Assembly: GCA_021772135.1 (NCBI GenBank)
Contig: JADYXQ010000185.1
Location: forward strand, 1 to 64,000
Direction: 5' to 3'
DNA from: Candidatus Obscuribacter sp.
GTDB taxonomy: Bacteria > Cyanobacteriota > Vampirovibrionia > Obscuribacterales > Obscuribacteraceae
DNA: 64,000 bases
The translations under genes and the position numbers were made by a program. The notes under the pieces are model-generated. The model was not told where the DNA came from, searched no databases, and worked only from the letters and a program-made list of their open reading frames with translations. Of this stretch, positions 8,906 to 17,702 are shown piece after piece. Position 1 is the stretch's first letter. The number at the start of each line of letters is the position of its first letter.

Positions 8906-9784
8906 ATGAGTAAAGCCGTTTCAACCCTCACCCTGCAAAAATACAAACGCGATGGCCGCAAGATTGTGGCACTTACTGCTTATGACTATTCCATGGCCAA
9001 AATTCTCGATAAGGCCGGTGTCGACCTGATTCTTGTGGGCGATAGCCTGGCCATGGTCGCTCTCGGTCATCGCACCACCCATGCAGTAACCATGGAAGAA
9101 ATGTTGCACCACACCAGAGCCGTCACCCGCGGTGTGACAAATGCCATGGTGGTGGCCGACCTGCCCTTTATGAGCTATCAAGTCGATGTCATTCAAGCAA
9201 TTACAAATGCGGGACGATTCGTTAAAGAAGCGCAGGCACATGCAGTAAAACTAGAAGGTGCCACCAGGCTCAATTTGGAAATCATCGAGCGCCTGGTGGG
9301 CATGGGCATACCGGTAATGGGACACCTGGGCTACACACCACAAGCAATTCACGGTCTAGGCGGCGCCAGAGTGCAAGGGCGCTCGGCAGATGAAGCGCTT
9401 AAACTGATCGATGACGCCCGTGCTTTAGAGATGGCCGGTTGTTTTTCTGTGGTACTGGAGATGGTGCCCACAGCTGTTGCTAAAGCCGTGACTGAGCGAG
9501 TTAAAATTCCTACTGTGGGCATTGGAGCCGGCAATGTTTGCGATGGTCAGATTCTCGTTACTGATGATCTGATGGGAAAATTCACAGATTTCTTGCCCCG
9601 TTTTGTGCGCCGTTATGCTGACCTGAGCCAGGTTTGCCAGGACGCCGTAGGCAAATATGCAGAAGACGTAAAATCAGAAAACTTCCCTGACGCTTCTGAA
9701 TCTTTTCTTCTGCCTAAAGACGAAGAAGAAGAGCTTGCGCGTAAGTTAGCACTAGACAGTGTCAGTACCGGCGAGATCTGTTAA
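8906..9784 (+). CDS. panB: 3-methyl-2-oxobutanoate hydroxymethyltransferase (PanB)
   Basis: First committed enzyme of pantothenate synthesis, transferring a hydroxymethyl group from methylene-THF to alpha-ketoisovalerate. It has 292 residues; the extra acidic tail of about 25 residues is beyond the usual core. Family blocks are clear: TAYDYSMAKILDKAGVDLIL, VGDSLAMVALGH, LPFMSYQ, VKLEGA, MGHLGYTPQ and PTVGIGAG. The last bases overlap by 3 nt, tail to tail, with the converging hydrolase remnant on the minus strand. panC and panD are not in the window. Confidence 0.95.
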   Translation: MSKAVSTLTLQKYKRDGRKIVALTAYDYSMAKILDKAGVDLILVGDSLAMVALGHRTTHAVTMEEMLHHTRAVTRGVTNAMVVADLPFMSYQVDVIQAITNAGRFVKEAQAHAVKLEGATRLNLEIIERLVGMGIPVMGHLGYTPQAIHGLGGARVQGRSADEALKLIDDARALEMAGCFSVVLEMVPTAVAKAVTERVKIPTVGIGAGNVCDGQILVTDDLMGKFTDFLPRFVRRYADLSQVCQDAVGKYAEDVKSENFPDASESFLLPKDEEEELARKLALDSVSTGEIC

Positions 9785-10068
9785 TGGCGAACCAGCACTC
9801 TGTGCGGATCAAACTTTGCTTTTGCCGGCGCACTGGTTGAAACCGTCCAGACATTGCCCTTCTGTTGGCTCAAGTAATATTTAGAGCCAATCAGGCCCAA
9901 TGGTGCGTCATACTTTTTTATTAGAGTGGCGATTACATCTTCCGGTAGTTCGTGATTAACGGCTCCCAGTGGCAATTTACTGACGTCGAAGACTTGCAGG
10001 CGGTGCTCTTTGCCGTCGTTAAAGCTGATCTCGCCATAGTGGCCCAGACGGGGAAATTGCGTCGGCAC
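9781..10068 (-). CDS. C-terminal part of a frameshifted alpha/beta hydrolase
   Basis: A 95-codon ORF (first codon GTG) that overlaps the 3' end of the 10019-10720 ORF by 50 nt in another frame. Its content (PRLGHYG, then a VFDVSKLPLGAVNH segment and a helix) looks like the C-terminus of DUF900-type alpha/beta hydrolases, where an RLG motif and a later Asp-Val/His segment follow the nucleophile domain. No ribosome site is evident. It is best read as the out-of-frame tail of the upstream ORF rather than as an independent gene. Confidence 0.6.
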   Translation of the reverse strand: MPTQFPRLGHYGEISFNDGKEHRLQVFDVSKLPLGAVNHELPEDVIATLIKKYDAPLGLIGSKYYLSQQKGNVWTVSTSAPAKAKFDPHRVLVRH

Positions 10069-10720
10069 CGGCTAATATGGATATGCGATAAGGAGACTTG
10101 AGCAGTGTTTTGAGCGTCTCAGCACGCCTACTCAAGACCTCAATTAAAATTCTCGTGCCCATGCTATGACCAATAAAAATGGTTTGGTTGGCGGGAAGAG
10201 ATGTCTCCAGCTCGTTGAAGAAGCGCAGTGCTCTGCCCTTGCAGCGCTCTAAAACATTTTCGTTAGCGCTATAATTCATACCGTTGCCGAAAGCCGGCCA
10301 GCGGTACATGATTACCGGCATTGAACATTTAGCGGCCAGGCGCCGGGCTTTTTCAAGAGTAGCGGCTTCGCCCGAGCAGCAGCCGTGCAAAAAGACGATC
10401 ATGGGCTTGACCGAAGCAGCGTAGGCCTTGATTCTTGCAAAAAAAACAGCTTCGCTTATTTTCGATGTTTGCGAATCATTGGATGCACTGACATTGAACT
10501 GTGCCACCGAATCTAGTGTTTCACCATTAAAGACCAGTTCATCAGGAGGAGTGTTAAGGACCGCAGGACTCGACTCTGTCTGCTTTACCCAATAGACGGG
10601 CCAGGCTTCTGTAGCAGCAGCCTGCCTAATAGAAATAACTGATGTAGAAAATACAAAAGAGCAGGCGACAAAATATTGGACTAAAGACCAATACCACTTT
10701 GTTTTTCCACGCATAAGCAT
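10019..10720 (-). CDS. Alpha/beta hydrolase, N-terminal part of a broken gene
   Basis: 233-residue ORF with a signal-peptide-like N-terminus (about 12-35), an HGCCSG oxyanion-type segment and the nucleophile elbow GHSMG (Ser in FIGHSMGTR). This resembles DUF900/lipase-type serine hydrolases. After ILAGADA the frame enters unrelated residues and stops, while a matching C-terminus continues in another frame at 9781-10068. A skip of one base near 10050 (TTTCCCC run on the coding strand) would reconnect them. The Asp-containing strand between these parts seems missing, so a deletion is also likely. It is the last gene of the rseP-fmdB unit, starting 2 nt after the FmdB-like gene. Probably non-functional. 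Confidence 0.65.
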   Translation of the reverse strand: MLMRGKTKWYWSLVQYFVACSFVFSTSVISIRQAAATEAWPVYWVKQTESSPAVLNTPPDELVFNGETLDSVAQFNVSASNDSQTSKISEAVFFARIKAYAASVKPMIVFLHGCCSGEAATLEKARRLAAKCSMPVIMYRWPAFGNGMNYSANENVLERCKGRALRFFNELETSLPANQTIFIGHSMGTRILIEVLSRRAETLKTLLKSPYRISILAGADAISPSGPLWRDQL

Positions 10721-10722
10721 AG

Positions 10723-10995
10723 TTAGCAGCTATGGCACGAATGGGTGCTGCAGGAGCCGCATCCACCGCCAGATGACTTAGATGAAGATGATGATGAAGA
10801 TGAAGATGATGACTTGCTGCTCTGACCCACATCAGGGGTGCTGCCGCCGCTGCGCAAAGTCATATTCCAGATACGCGAGACATTACCCGAGCCGCAGTCG
10901 GCACAATTAGTATCAGTGGGGTCGGTCATTGAGCGCTCTACAGTGAAGGCAGTGCGGCAATTCTCTTCCATGCAGCGATAGTCGTAATTAGGCAT
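10723..10995 (-). CDS. FmdB-type zinc-ribbon protein with Ser/Cys-rich tail
   Basis: 90 residues. The N-terminus matches the FmdB/CxxC putative regulatory family: YDYRCMEENC, then CADCGSGNVSRIWN, giving a four-Cys zinc ribbon within residues 1-45. It is followed by a run of Ser with a few Lys and a C-terminus of Gly/Cys/His (GGGCGSCSTHSCHSC) that could bind an additional metal. The function of FmdB-like proteins is not settled. It lies 5 nt from rseP and 2 nt before the hydrolase, so it is in one operon with them. Confidence 0.85.
   Translation of the reverse strand: MPNYDYRCMEENCRTAFTVERSMTDPTDTNCADCGSGNVSRIWNMTLRSGGSTPDVGQSSKSSSSSSSSSSSKSSGGGCGSCSTHSCHSC
10779..10813. repeat. GAT/GAA trinucleotide tract encoding poly-Ser
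   Basis: Low-complexity run of GATGAAGATGAT-type triplets on the plus strand inside the FmdB-like gene, read as serine codons on the minus strand. As a triplet repeat, length changes would keep the frame. Confidence 0.8.
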
Positions 10996-11000
10996 CGTTA

Positions 11001-12233
11001 TTACTTTTCTGGTGTAGCTGGTTCTGTCGTTGGGTTTATAGTTGGCTTCGCTTGTTCTATCTTAATTTTGTCATCTGGCTTAGGGGCGCTTTTATGATCT
11101 TTCTTTTTGAAATCGAGATCGCCTTTGACCCAGGCCTGCACGTCATTTACAAGAACTATGACCATGAGGGCAATTAAACTGAGGAAACCCCATTTCACAA
11201 TTTCGCCTTGCGCCCTTTCTTCCATGGGCTTGCCTCGCAATGCTTCAATGAGCATGAATGCCAGGTGTCCGCCATCTAAAGCCGGCCAGGGCAACAAATT
11301 GACGATGGCCAGGTCCATTGATATCAATATGGTGAACATGAAGAGCTGACGCCAGTCTTCGCTGGCAAAGTCAGCGCCGATTTTAACCACGGCAATAACA
11401 CCGTGGAAGTTTTCGATACCTGGTTCAGGCTTGCCGTCTTTGCCTTTAGCACCAGGCTTAATAATATTATTGGCTACTCCGCTAAACATGCGACCGATAG
11501 AATTGACCATCTGCCCGGTCTGCGAAGTCAATTCGGTGGCGGCAATGGTGACCACTTCGATTGGACCGCCATCGATTTTCACATATTGCATTTTAGGGGC
11601 CAGAGCCATGCCTACTTTACCGTCCTGGTTGGGCGTCATAGCCAAATCGATGGGCTGTCCGTCACGTTTGAGGTGCAAGGTCACAGGTGTTGATTTGCGG
11701 GTGCTCAAATAGGCGATCACGTCTTCGGCAGTCTTGACTGATTTGTCGTCTACGGCAATAACTTCGTCTTGTACCTTGATGCCGGCGTTGGTGGCAATAG
11801 GGTTAGCCTTGACCAATTCGTTGACAAAAATACCTTGCGGTATCGGCTTGCCAAGCGCTACCAGCATCACAAGCATGACCAGGTAGGCGAAAATTACATT
11901 GAAAGTTACACCGGCGACGGCAACAAGGGCTCTTTGCCAGATGGGGAATTTTTTAAAAGGCGAAAGTTGTACACCAAAAACTTCATTGGAGGCATTGGAC
12001 TCGTCACCCAGCTCGGGAATAGCAACGTAGCCGCCCAGCATGCAGGCGTGAATGCGAAATTCGGTGCCCCAGCGCTTGCCCACAGTCCATGATGGTCCAA
12101 AGGGCAGTCCCAGGCCGAACACAGGGGTCTGGAAACCGAAAAACCTGGCGACGAGGAAGTGGCCGCATTCGTGAACAATGATTAGTGTGCTCAGTATGGC
12201 GAGCATCATGAAAATACCAAAAGCTTGTTCCAA
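11001..12233 (-). CDS. rseP: Site-2 zinc metalloprotease RseP (M50)
   Basis: Intramembrane protease of 410 residues. The zinc motif HECGH is at 21-25 in the first membrane helix (IIVHECGHFLVARFFG). A single PDZ domain spans about 133-200, with GIKVQDEVIAVDDKSVKTAEDV characteristic. The second motif, NLLPWPALDGGH, is at 312-323 with Asp320 as third ligand. It has about four membrane segments and a charged Lys/Pro-rich C-terminus. RseP-type enzymes cleave anti-sigma factors and remnant signal peptides. Its substrate here is unknown, as no sigma/anti-sigma pair lies nearby. It follows the SpoIID-like gene by 49 nt. Confidence 0.95.
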   Translation of the reverse strand: MEQAFGIFMMLAILSTLIIVHECGHFLVARFFGFQTPVFGLGLPFGPSWTVGKRWGTEFRIHACMLGGYVAIPELGDESNASNEVFGVQLSPFKKFPIWQRALVAVAGVTFNVIFAYLVMLVMLVALGKPIPQGIFVNELVKANPIATNAGIKVQDEVIAVDDKSVKTAEDVIAYLSTRKSTPVTLHLKRDGQPIDLAMTPNQDGKVGMALAPKMQYVKIDGGPIEVVTIAATELTSQTGQMVNSIGRMFSGVANNIIKPGAKGKDGKPEPGIENFHGVIAVVKIGADFASEDWRQLFMFTILISMDLAIVNLLPWPALDGGHLAFMLIEALRGKPMEERAQGEIVKWGFLSLIALMVIVLVNDVQAWVKGDLDFKKKDHKSAPKPDDKIKIEQAKPTINPTTEPATPEK

Positions 12234-12282
12234 GACCTGAACTCCCTGCCACAGCTGGACCGTAAATAATTACTGGCCGTAG

Positions 12283-14004
12283 CTAAATAGCACCGTCTTG
12301 GGCCAGAGGCTCTATCGTGACATCTTTGTAGTAGTACGACAGAATCTGTTCTGCATTATATCCGTTATCAGCCAGGGCTTTCGCTCCCCATTGAGAAAGA
12401 CCAAGACCATGACCGTAACCTCTACCGCTAAAGATGTAGTTACTGTCTGCTTGAAAGAGGCTAAACTGGGTGCTGGGCAGGTTAAACAATCTTCTTAAAT
12501 CAGCTCCGGAAATCACGCGGGCTGAGCTCTGCCCCACCAGAAGCACGTCTTTGACCCGCTGCGACACACCAGGATAGCGTCCAATCACGAGCACACCGAG
12601 CAAGGTCTGATTTTCGCCGCCTGCTGGTGCGGCCACTGCCAGAGTCTTAGCCAGGCTCTGGGCGCTGACGGTTTTTTTCCAGTTGAACTGCGGGGCAGCA
12701 TCGTCATAGTCGACGACACTTTTTAGATAAGGTAAAGGGCGGCTCCAGACATTTTCAGAAACTTCAGTGCTACCGCCACTAGTGCTGTGGAAAAATGCCG
12801 AGATCACTTTATTGTCGTTTTTTAAAACCAGGCCTGTAGTATCAGCCACCGCACCATTAGTTTCAGGGGCTTCAGCTATAACACCGCGATAAACCTGATC
12901 GTCTACTGTGGCTTTGACGTCATAGCCTTCTTTGCCGTGCTTACCTAAATTAGCCACTGCATATGAACGGGCGGCAATAGCCTGGGCCTTCAATACTTCT
13001 TTGGGCCATTGTGAGGGCACCTCAGACGGTACCACTGAAAGCAGATAATCTTCCAGGCCTAAAATATTGATCACGGCAATGCTGGTAGCACCGCTGTCAC
13101 TGACTACCGGTTTTAAAATCACGGCACCGCGATAAAGCTTGCCGCTGACGCCAAGCAAAGGCACAGAGCCAGGTTGCTCAGGGTTGCCGGCCACGGCAAT
13201 ATAACCCTGTGAAGCGTCTGGTAAAGAAGCCTTAGCACTATCTTCGGTGCTACTTAAATTCGAAGCAAAGTTTTTTGTCGGTAGTGCTAGATGACCGTTC
13301 CCTGACCCATAATTATCGCTGCCAAACATCGATCCGGTGCTGGGAATAAAGGCCGCTCTGGTAAAGGCCCCCACTGCGGCAATTTTATCTCTCGTGCTTT
13401 TGGCGGCAAAATTAAAATTGGGCTTACCGTCTATTTTGGCCAGGTTTAAATTCCAGGCACTTTGAGGGGCAATTTTTGCCACTAAGACTCCGTCGGCAAC
13501 CGTGTAAATATTGCCGCCATCAGGAAAATCTAAATCGACTTTCTGCACTCCACTGGCGAGGCAAACTCTAATGCTGCTTTTGGTCATCCTTTTAGAAGTA
13601 GCCGCCGCCCAGGGTTGAACGCCAGATTTAGCGGAATAGGCCAACTGGTCTTGTATTTGCGAATCTTGCAGCTGAGAACCTTGTTGTGCCAATTCTTGCG
13701 CCAGTACTGGTGGTGGCATCAAACCAAGAGATAGTGAGGTCAGTAGAGCGAAAGCGCCCGTATATAATTTAGCGCTCCAGAGCGACTTTGCTCTGGCATC
13801 ATATTCAGTAACGTTGCCGGTGGCGGCTAACCTAGCTGCCACCGCCCAGGGTGACCTGGCCGATAAATCCGCTTGTACGGCCTCTTCACCTACGTCTGAG
13901 GCAATATAAGCTTCCACAGCGGCAGCAATGGCTGCCATTTCTTCTTCTGTAGCTACCGAATTACCGGCAGACTGCACTGATATTTGACCGGAAGACAAAG
14001 GCAT
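12283..14004 (-). CDS. SpoIID/LytB-domain protein (probable peptidoglycan-acting)
   Basis: 573 residues. The C-terminal half (about 300-565) is a SpoIID domain: LEDYLLSVVPSEVP, LKAQAIAARSYAVA, HSTSGGSTE and the terminal GRGYGHGLGLSQWGAKALA. In Bacillus, SpoIID is a lytic transglycosylase acting on denuded glycan. Similar proteins in non-sporulating bacteria and cyanobacteria are thought to act on the cell wall. A hydrophobic segment at about 77-95 (TGAFALLTSLSLGLMPPP, then VLAQ) looks like a signal anchor. It is preceded by 75 residues containing AIAAAVEAYIASD and SPWAVAARL, which resemble decarboxylase gamma-chain tails. It starts 111 nt after atpG and may be read through from the atp operon. 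Confidence 0.88.
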   Translation of the reverse strand: MPLSSGQISVQSAGNSVATEEEMAAIAAAVEAYIASDVGEEAVQADLSARSPWAVAARLAATGNVTEYDARAKSLWSAKLYTGAFALLTSLSLGLMPPPVLAQELAQQGSQLQDSQIQDQLAYSAKSGVQPWAAATSKRMTKSSIRVCLASGVQKVDLDFPDGGNIYTVADGVLVAKIAPQSAWNLNLAKIDGKPNFNFAAKSTRDKIAAVGAFTRAAFIPSTGSMFGSDNYGSGNGHLALPTKNFASNLSSTEDSAKASLPDASQGYIAVAGNPEQPGSVPLLGVSGKLYRGAVILKPVVSDSGATSIAVINILGLEDYLLSVVPSEVPSQWPKEVLKAQAIAARSYAVANLGKHGKEGYDVKATVDDQVYRGVIAEAPETNGAVADTTGLVLKNDNKVISAFFHSTSGGSTEVSENVWSRPLPYLKSVVDYDDAAPQFNWKKTVSAQSLAKTLAVAAPAGGENQTLLGVLVIGRYPGVSQRVKDVLLVGQSSARVISGADLRRLFNLPSTQFSLFQADSNYIFSGRGYGHGLGLSQWGAKALADNGYNAEQILSYYYKDVTIEPLAQDGAI

Positions 14005-14115
14005 ATGCTGACCAGCTGAAAACTACTAACTTGCCACTTAGCAATTATAACCGTCAGCCAATTTTTGTCGACCGCTGCAGATTAGAGATCTAGCCTTTCA
14101 GGTCCAATATATTTA

Positions 14116-14997
14116 CTAGCCTTTCAGGGCCTCTGCGCCGCCCACGATTTCCAGCAATTCTTGGGTAATGGCCGCTTGACGGGCCTTGTTGTAGACAAGG
14201 GTCAAGCCGGCGATCAAATCGCGGGCATTGTTAGAGGCATTGGTCATAGCGGCCATGCGAGCGGCCAGCTCAGCTGCCGAAGCCTCCAATAAACCTTGAT
14301 AGATGACGTTCTGGATATACTTTGGTAGTAGTTCCCGTTCCATTACATCAACAATGCTTGGTTCAAATAGACGAATCGGTTGCAGGGAAGTTTTCACTTC
14401 AGCTTGAGGCATGTCGATTGGTAGATATTTGGTTGTCACCACTTCAGAGCGCAGCATCGAAATAAAATCAGTACCGATTACTTCAATGGCATCTACTTTC
14501 TTCTCGGTATAAAGATCACCGGCGTAAGTAGCAATCATTTTTGCTTCTTCAACGGTAGGAATAGCCGGAAGTAAGGTGTAGACCTTGAGCTTTTCTACCT
14601 TAATTGATTTGAAGAACGATACGGCCTTCAAACCGACCAGAATCAAACCGACTTCTTTACCTTCAGCCTGCAATTGCGAGATGCGTGCCACCACTTCACG
14701 GAAAACGCTGGTGTTGTAAGAGCCGCATAATCCTCTGTCTGACGACAGAACAATCAAACCGACTTTTTTCACATCGCGCCTTGAAAGCAGCTCCAGCCCT
14801 TGCACATCGATGGGGCTGATTTCTGCCACCACTTCACGCAAGACTCTTACTACAGCTTGAGTAAACGGCCGGGCCGCCAGCACACGCATCTGCGCGCGTC
14901 TTACTTTTGCCGCAGCAACCAGTCTCATCGCCCGAGTAATTTTCTGGGTGGACTGGACGCTTTTAATTCTTTGACGAATTGCCTTAAGGTTAGCCAT
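14116..14997 (-). CDS. atpG: ATP synthase F1 subunit gamma
   Basis: Central rotor shaft of F1, 293 residues. The N-terminal helix begins MANLKAIRQRIKSVQSTQKITRAM and continues as VAAAKVRRAQ; the C-terminal helix has MTNASNNARDLI and YNKARQAAITQELLEI, all family-typical. No clear insertion like the redox-regulated loop of chloroplast gamma was seen. It is the last atp gene here, 21 nt after atpA. Beta and epsilon are absent, as in cyanobacterial genomes where atpD-atpC form a separate unit. Confidence 0.96.
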   Translation of the reverse strand: MANLKAIRQRIKSVQSTQKITRAMRLVAAAKVRRAQMRVLAARPFTQAVVRVLREVVAEISPIDVQGLELLSRRDVKKVGLIVLSSDRGLCGSYNTSVFREVVARISQLQAEGKEVGLILVGLKAVSFFKSIKVEKLKVYTLLPAIPTVEEAKMIATYAGDLYTEKKVDAIEVIGTDFISMLRSEVVTTKYLPIDMPQAEVKTSLQPIRLFEPSIVDVMERELLPKYIQNVIYQGLLEASAAELAARMAAMTNASNNARDLIAGLTLVYNKARQAAITQELLEIVGGAEALKG

Positions 14998-15018
14998 CTG
15001 ATTGCCTTGCCTGTTTAA

Positions 15019-16542
15019 TTATGGTTTGAAGAAATTGGTTTTGAACTTGTTCAAGTGATCCACAAGCGCAGCATCATCAGCGTCAGAAAGCTTGTCGCCG
15101 GTGAGCAGTTTGGCATCAAGATCTTTAGCCTGAGCAGCCAGGTATTTGAACCATTCCACTTTGAACTTGGTGATATTTTTGGTTTCGACATCATCAAGAA
15201 TGCCTTTGTTAGCGGCAAAGAGAATGGAGACCTGTTCAGACAAGCTGAGCGGACGATACTGAGCTTGTTTCAAGACCTCGGTCAATTTTTGACCGCGACG
15301 AATTTGATCTTGTGTGGATTTATCCAGATCAGAAGCGAATTGTGCGAATGCTTCCAGCTCTCTGAACTGAGCTAAGTCGAGGCGGAGTTTACCGGCAACG
15401 GCTTTCATCGCTTTAGTTTGAGCAGAACCACCTACCCGGCTGACTGAAATACCAGCGTTGATGGCCGGACGTACACCGGCATAGAACAAGTCGGTTTCTA
15501 AGAAAATCTGGCCATCGGTAATTGAAATTACGTTAGTGGGAATGTAAGCTGATACGTCACCGGCCTGAGTTTCAATAATCGGCAATGCTGTGAGTGAACC
15601 GGCACCAAGGGCGTCGGACAGCTTAGCGGCGCGCTCAAGCAGACGGCTGTGTAGATAGAAGACGTCGCCTGGGAAAGCTTCACGGCCTGGTGGACGGCGA
15701 AGCAGCAAGCTCATTGTGCGGTAAGCGGTAGCGTGTTTCGACAAATCGTCGTAAACCAGAAGAGCGTGTCCGCCTTTTTTCATGAAATACTCGCCCATGG
15801 CCACACCGGCATAAGGAGCGAGGAATTGCAGAGCGGGAGCGTCAGTAGCAGGAGCGTTAACAATGATTGTGTATTCCATTGCACCGGCTTCTTCCAAAAT
15901 TTTCTGGATTTTGCCGACGTTGGAACTCTTCTGACCGATAGCTACATAGATACAGATCGGACGGTTGGGCTGGTGCTTCTGGTTGATGATCGCATCGATT
16001 GCAACAGCAGTCTTTCCGGTTTGACGGTCACCGATGATAAGTTCGCGCTGACCACGACCGATTGGAATCATGCCGTCGATAGCAGCGATGCCGGTCATCA
16101 TTGGCTCGTGTACTGATTTACGCGAAACAATACCTGGAGCCTTAACTTCAATTGGTGAAATTTCTGTGGAGTTAATCGGGCCCTTACCATCTAATGGCAC
16201 GCCGATTGAATTGACCACTCGACCCAGCAGCGCCTCACCCACAGGAACCGAAGCAATTTTGCCGGTGGTGCGAACTTCCATGCCTTCGGTAATTTTTCTG
16301 CCTTCGCCAAGAATTACAACACCGACGTTGTCTTCTTCGAGGTTGAGCACCATGCCGCGAGTTTTTTCTTCATCGTCGAACTCGACGAGCTCTCCGGCCA
16401 TGGCTTTTTCCATGCCGTAGATGCGGGCAATACCGTCGCCCACTTGAAGAACGCTACCGACGTTGCTGACGTTCAATGCAGAACGGTATTGCTCCAGCTG
16501 TGATTTCAATACTGATGTGATTTCGTCGGGCCTGATTGCCAT
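15019..16542 (-). CDS. atpA: ATP synthase F1 subunit alpha
   Basis: Non-catalytic nucleotide-binding subunit. The Walker A motif GDRQTGKT lies near residue 175. Family blocks [25 protein letters not shown]-type and [11 protein letters not shown] are visible, and about 507 residues is the usual length. I prefer the ATG at 16540-16542 because GAGG lies 9 nt upstream of it; an ATG two codons earlier would leave only 3 nt spacing. It follows atpH by 41 nt and precedes atpG by 21 nt. Confidence 0.96.
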   Translation of the reverse strand: MAIRPDEITSVLKSQLEQYRSALNVSNVGSVLQVGDGIARIYGMEKAMAGELVEFDDEEKTRGMVLNLEEDNVGVVILGEGRKITEGMEVRTTGKIASVPVGEALLGRVVNSIGVPLDGKGPINSTEISPIEVKAPGIVSRKSVHEPMMTGIAAIDGMIPIGRGQRELIIGDRQTGKTAVAIDAIINQKHQPNRPICIYVAIGQKSSNVGKIQKILEEAGAMEYTIIVNAPATDAPALQFLAPYAGVAMGEYFMKKGGHALLVYDDLSKHATAYRTMSLLLRRPPGREAFPGDVFYLHSRLLERAAKLSDALGAGSLTALPIIETQAGDVSAYIPTNVISITDGQIFLETDLFYAGVRPAINAGISVSRVGGSAQTKAMKAVAGKLRLDLAQFRELEAFAQFASDLDKSTQDQIRRGQKLTEVLKQAQYRPLSLSEQVSILFAANKGILDDVETKNITKFKVEWFKYLAAQAKDLDAKLLTGDKLSDADDAALVDHLNKFKTNFFKP

Positions 16543-16583
16543 GGTCATTAACCTCTAGATTTTCTTGTCTGTTTTCCGTCTAC

Positions 16584-17129
16584 TTATACATTCATCAAAC
16601 TTTTTTCAAGGGCTTTAAGACGCCCTTTCAAACTGCCGTCTATCACCTGGTCACCCAGTCTCAAGACCACTCCGCCGATAAGCGACGGATCGACTTTTAC
16701 TTCCAACTCAAGCCGCTTGCCGAGATGTTCGGTCAATTGCGCTTTGATATTGGCGACATTGTTGTCGGCCATGGGCTCTGAACACGTCAGCGTAGCGCTG
16801 ACAATGTTTTTGCGTTGATTCAAGAGTTCGCGGTAACCCGATTCAATAAAAGGAAGCAAATCAAGGCGGCGCTTATCAGCCAACAAATTGATCAAATTGT
16901 CGGTCAGGATGGAAATTTTTCCACTAAAGACCGTCTTCAACACTTCTTTTTTCTGGTTTGCACGAATAGCAGGATGGTTTATCACTATCTGCATGTCTTT
17001 GTCGGAAGCGAAAACTACATTGATTAATTGCAGCTCTTTGAGAACGGTCTCTTCTTCCTGATTTTTCGCTGCCAGATCGAGCACAGCTTCTGCGTATGCG
17101 CCGGCGATTCCTTGCAGTTCAGTATTCAT
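16584..17129 (-). CDS. atpH: ATP synthase F1 subunit delta
   Basis: Peripheral-stalk subunit linking alpha to the b/b' stalk (OSCP family), 181 residues. The helical N-terminus (GIAGAYAEAVLDLAAKN), the central DNLINLLADKRRLDLLP block and the C-terminal GGVVLRLGDQVIDGSLKGRLKAL motif are all diagnostic. It sits between the b subunit gene (18 nt gap) and atpA, as in cyanobacteria. Confidence 0.95.
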   Translation of the reverse strand: MNTELQGIAGAYAEAVLDLAAKNQEEETVLKELQLINVVFASDKDMQIVINHPAIRANQKKEVLKTVFSGKISILTDNLINLLADKRRLDLLPFIESGYRELLNQRKNIVSATLTCSEPMADNNVANIKAQLTEHLGKRLELEVKVDPSLIGGVVLRLGDQVIDGSLKGRLKALEKSLMNV

Positions 17130-17147
17130 TTCTACTCTACCTGCCTG

Positions 17148-17702
17148 TTATTTTCTAGTTGATTCGAGCGAACCAGTGGCGACCATCGATTTGGCATTGA
17201 GAGTCTCAAGCTGTTCCATAAACTGGCTCAGCAAGCCAGCTTTCACTTCCGCACTGGTCTGCTCGGCCAGTTGCGTGCGGGTCAATTCAATGGCTGCTTT
17301 AACAGCAGCTTGACGCATTTCATTTACCAGAAGCTGTCTTTCACCAGCCACTGAATTTTCAAACTTGACCAGCATTTCGGCTATGTCTTTTTTAGTTTGA
17401 GCTTCCAGAGTGGCTTGCATTTCAGCAGCGATATTTTTTGCTTCGCTGACGATTTGCTCGGCTTCTACTTCAGCATTAGCTAAAGCAGCTTTCTGTTTTG
17501 CCAATAATTGCTCGGCTTCAACACGGGCTTTCTGCGCGGCTTCCAGAGTGGAATTGATTTGCAATTCGCGAGCGGCAAAGACCGGCGGCAAATTTTTAGC
17601 CAGAACCCACCAGAAAAAAAGCACCAACAAAAACCAGTTGATGACATTGTTTTCAAACATGGCAAAAAGAGGATTGGTCTGTACTTCAGCAAACAAAAAC
17701 AT
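17148..17702 (-). CDS. atpF: ATP synthase F0 subunit b
   Basis: Peripheral stalk subunit: one N-terminal membrane helix (about 15-33, VINWFLLVLFFWWVLAKNLPP) followed by a long Ala/Glu/Lys-rich coiled coil. The ATG at 17700-17702 is chosen because an AGGAGG-like site lies 7 nt upstream and the codon overlaps the preceding TGA (TGATG), indicating translational coupling to the b' gene. A TTG two codons upstream is less likely. Length is 184 residues. Two divergent b-type genes side by side are characteristic of Cyanobacteria, other phototrophs and some relatives. Confidence 0.93.
   Translation of the reverse strand: MFLFAEVQTNPLFAMFENNVINWFLLVLFFWWVLAKNLPPVFAARELQINSTLEAAQKARVEAEQLLAKQKAALANAEVEAEQIVSEAKNIAAEMQATLEAQTKKDIAEMLVKFENSVAGERQLLVNEMRQAAVKAAIELTRTQLAEQTSAEVKAGLLSQFMEQLETLNAKSMVATGSLESTRK

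Noticed and set aside
10779-10813. Triplet repeat as a possible CRISPR-like or regulatory array
   Set aside because: It is a simple in-frame Ser codon run with no spacers.
14090-14128. 13 bp direct repeat CTAGCCTTTCAGG at 14090-14102 and 14116-14128, at the atpG 3' end
   Set aside because: Too short to indicate a mobile-element target duplication; probably local slippage.
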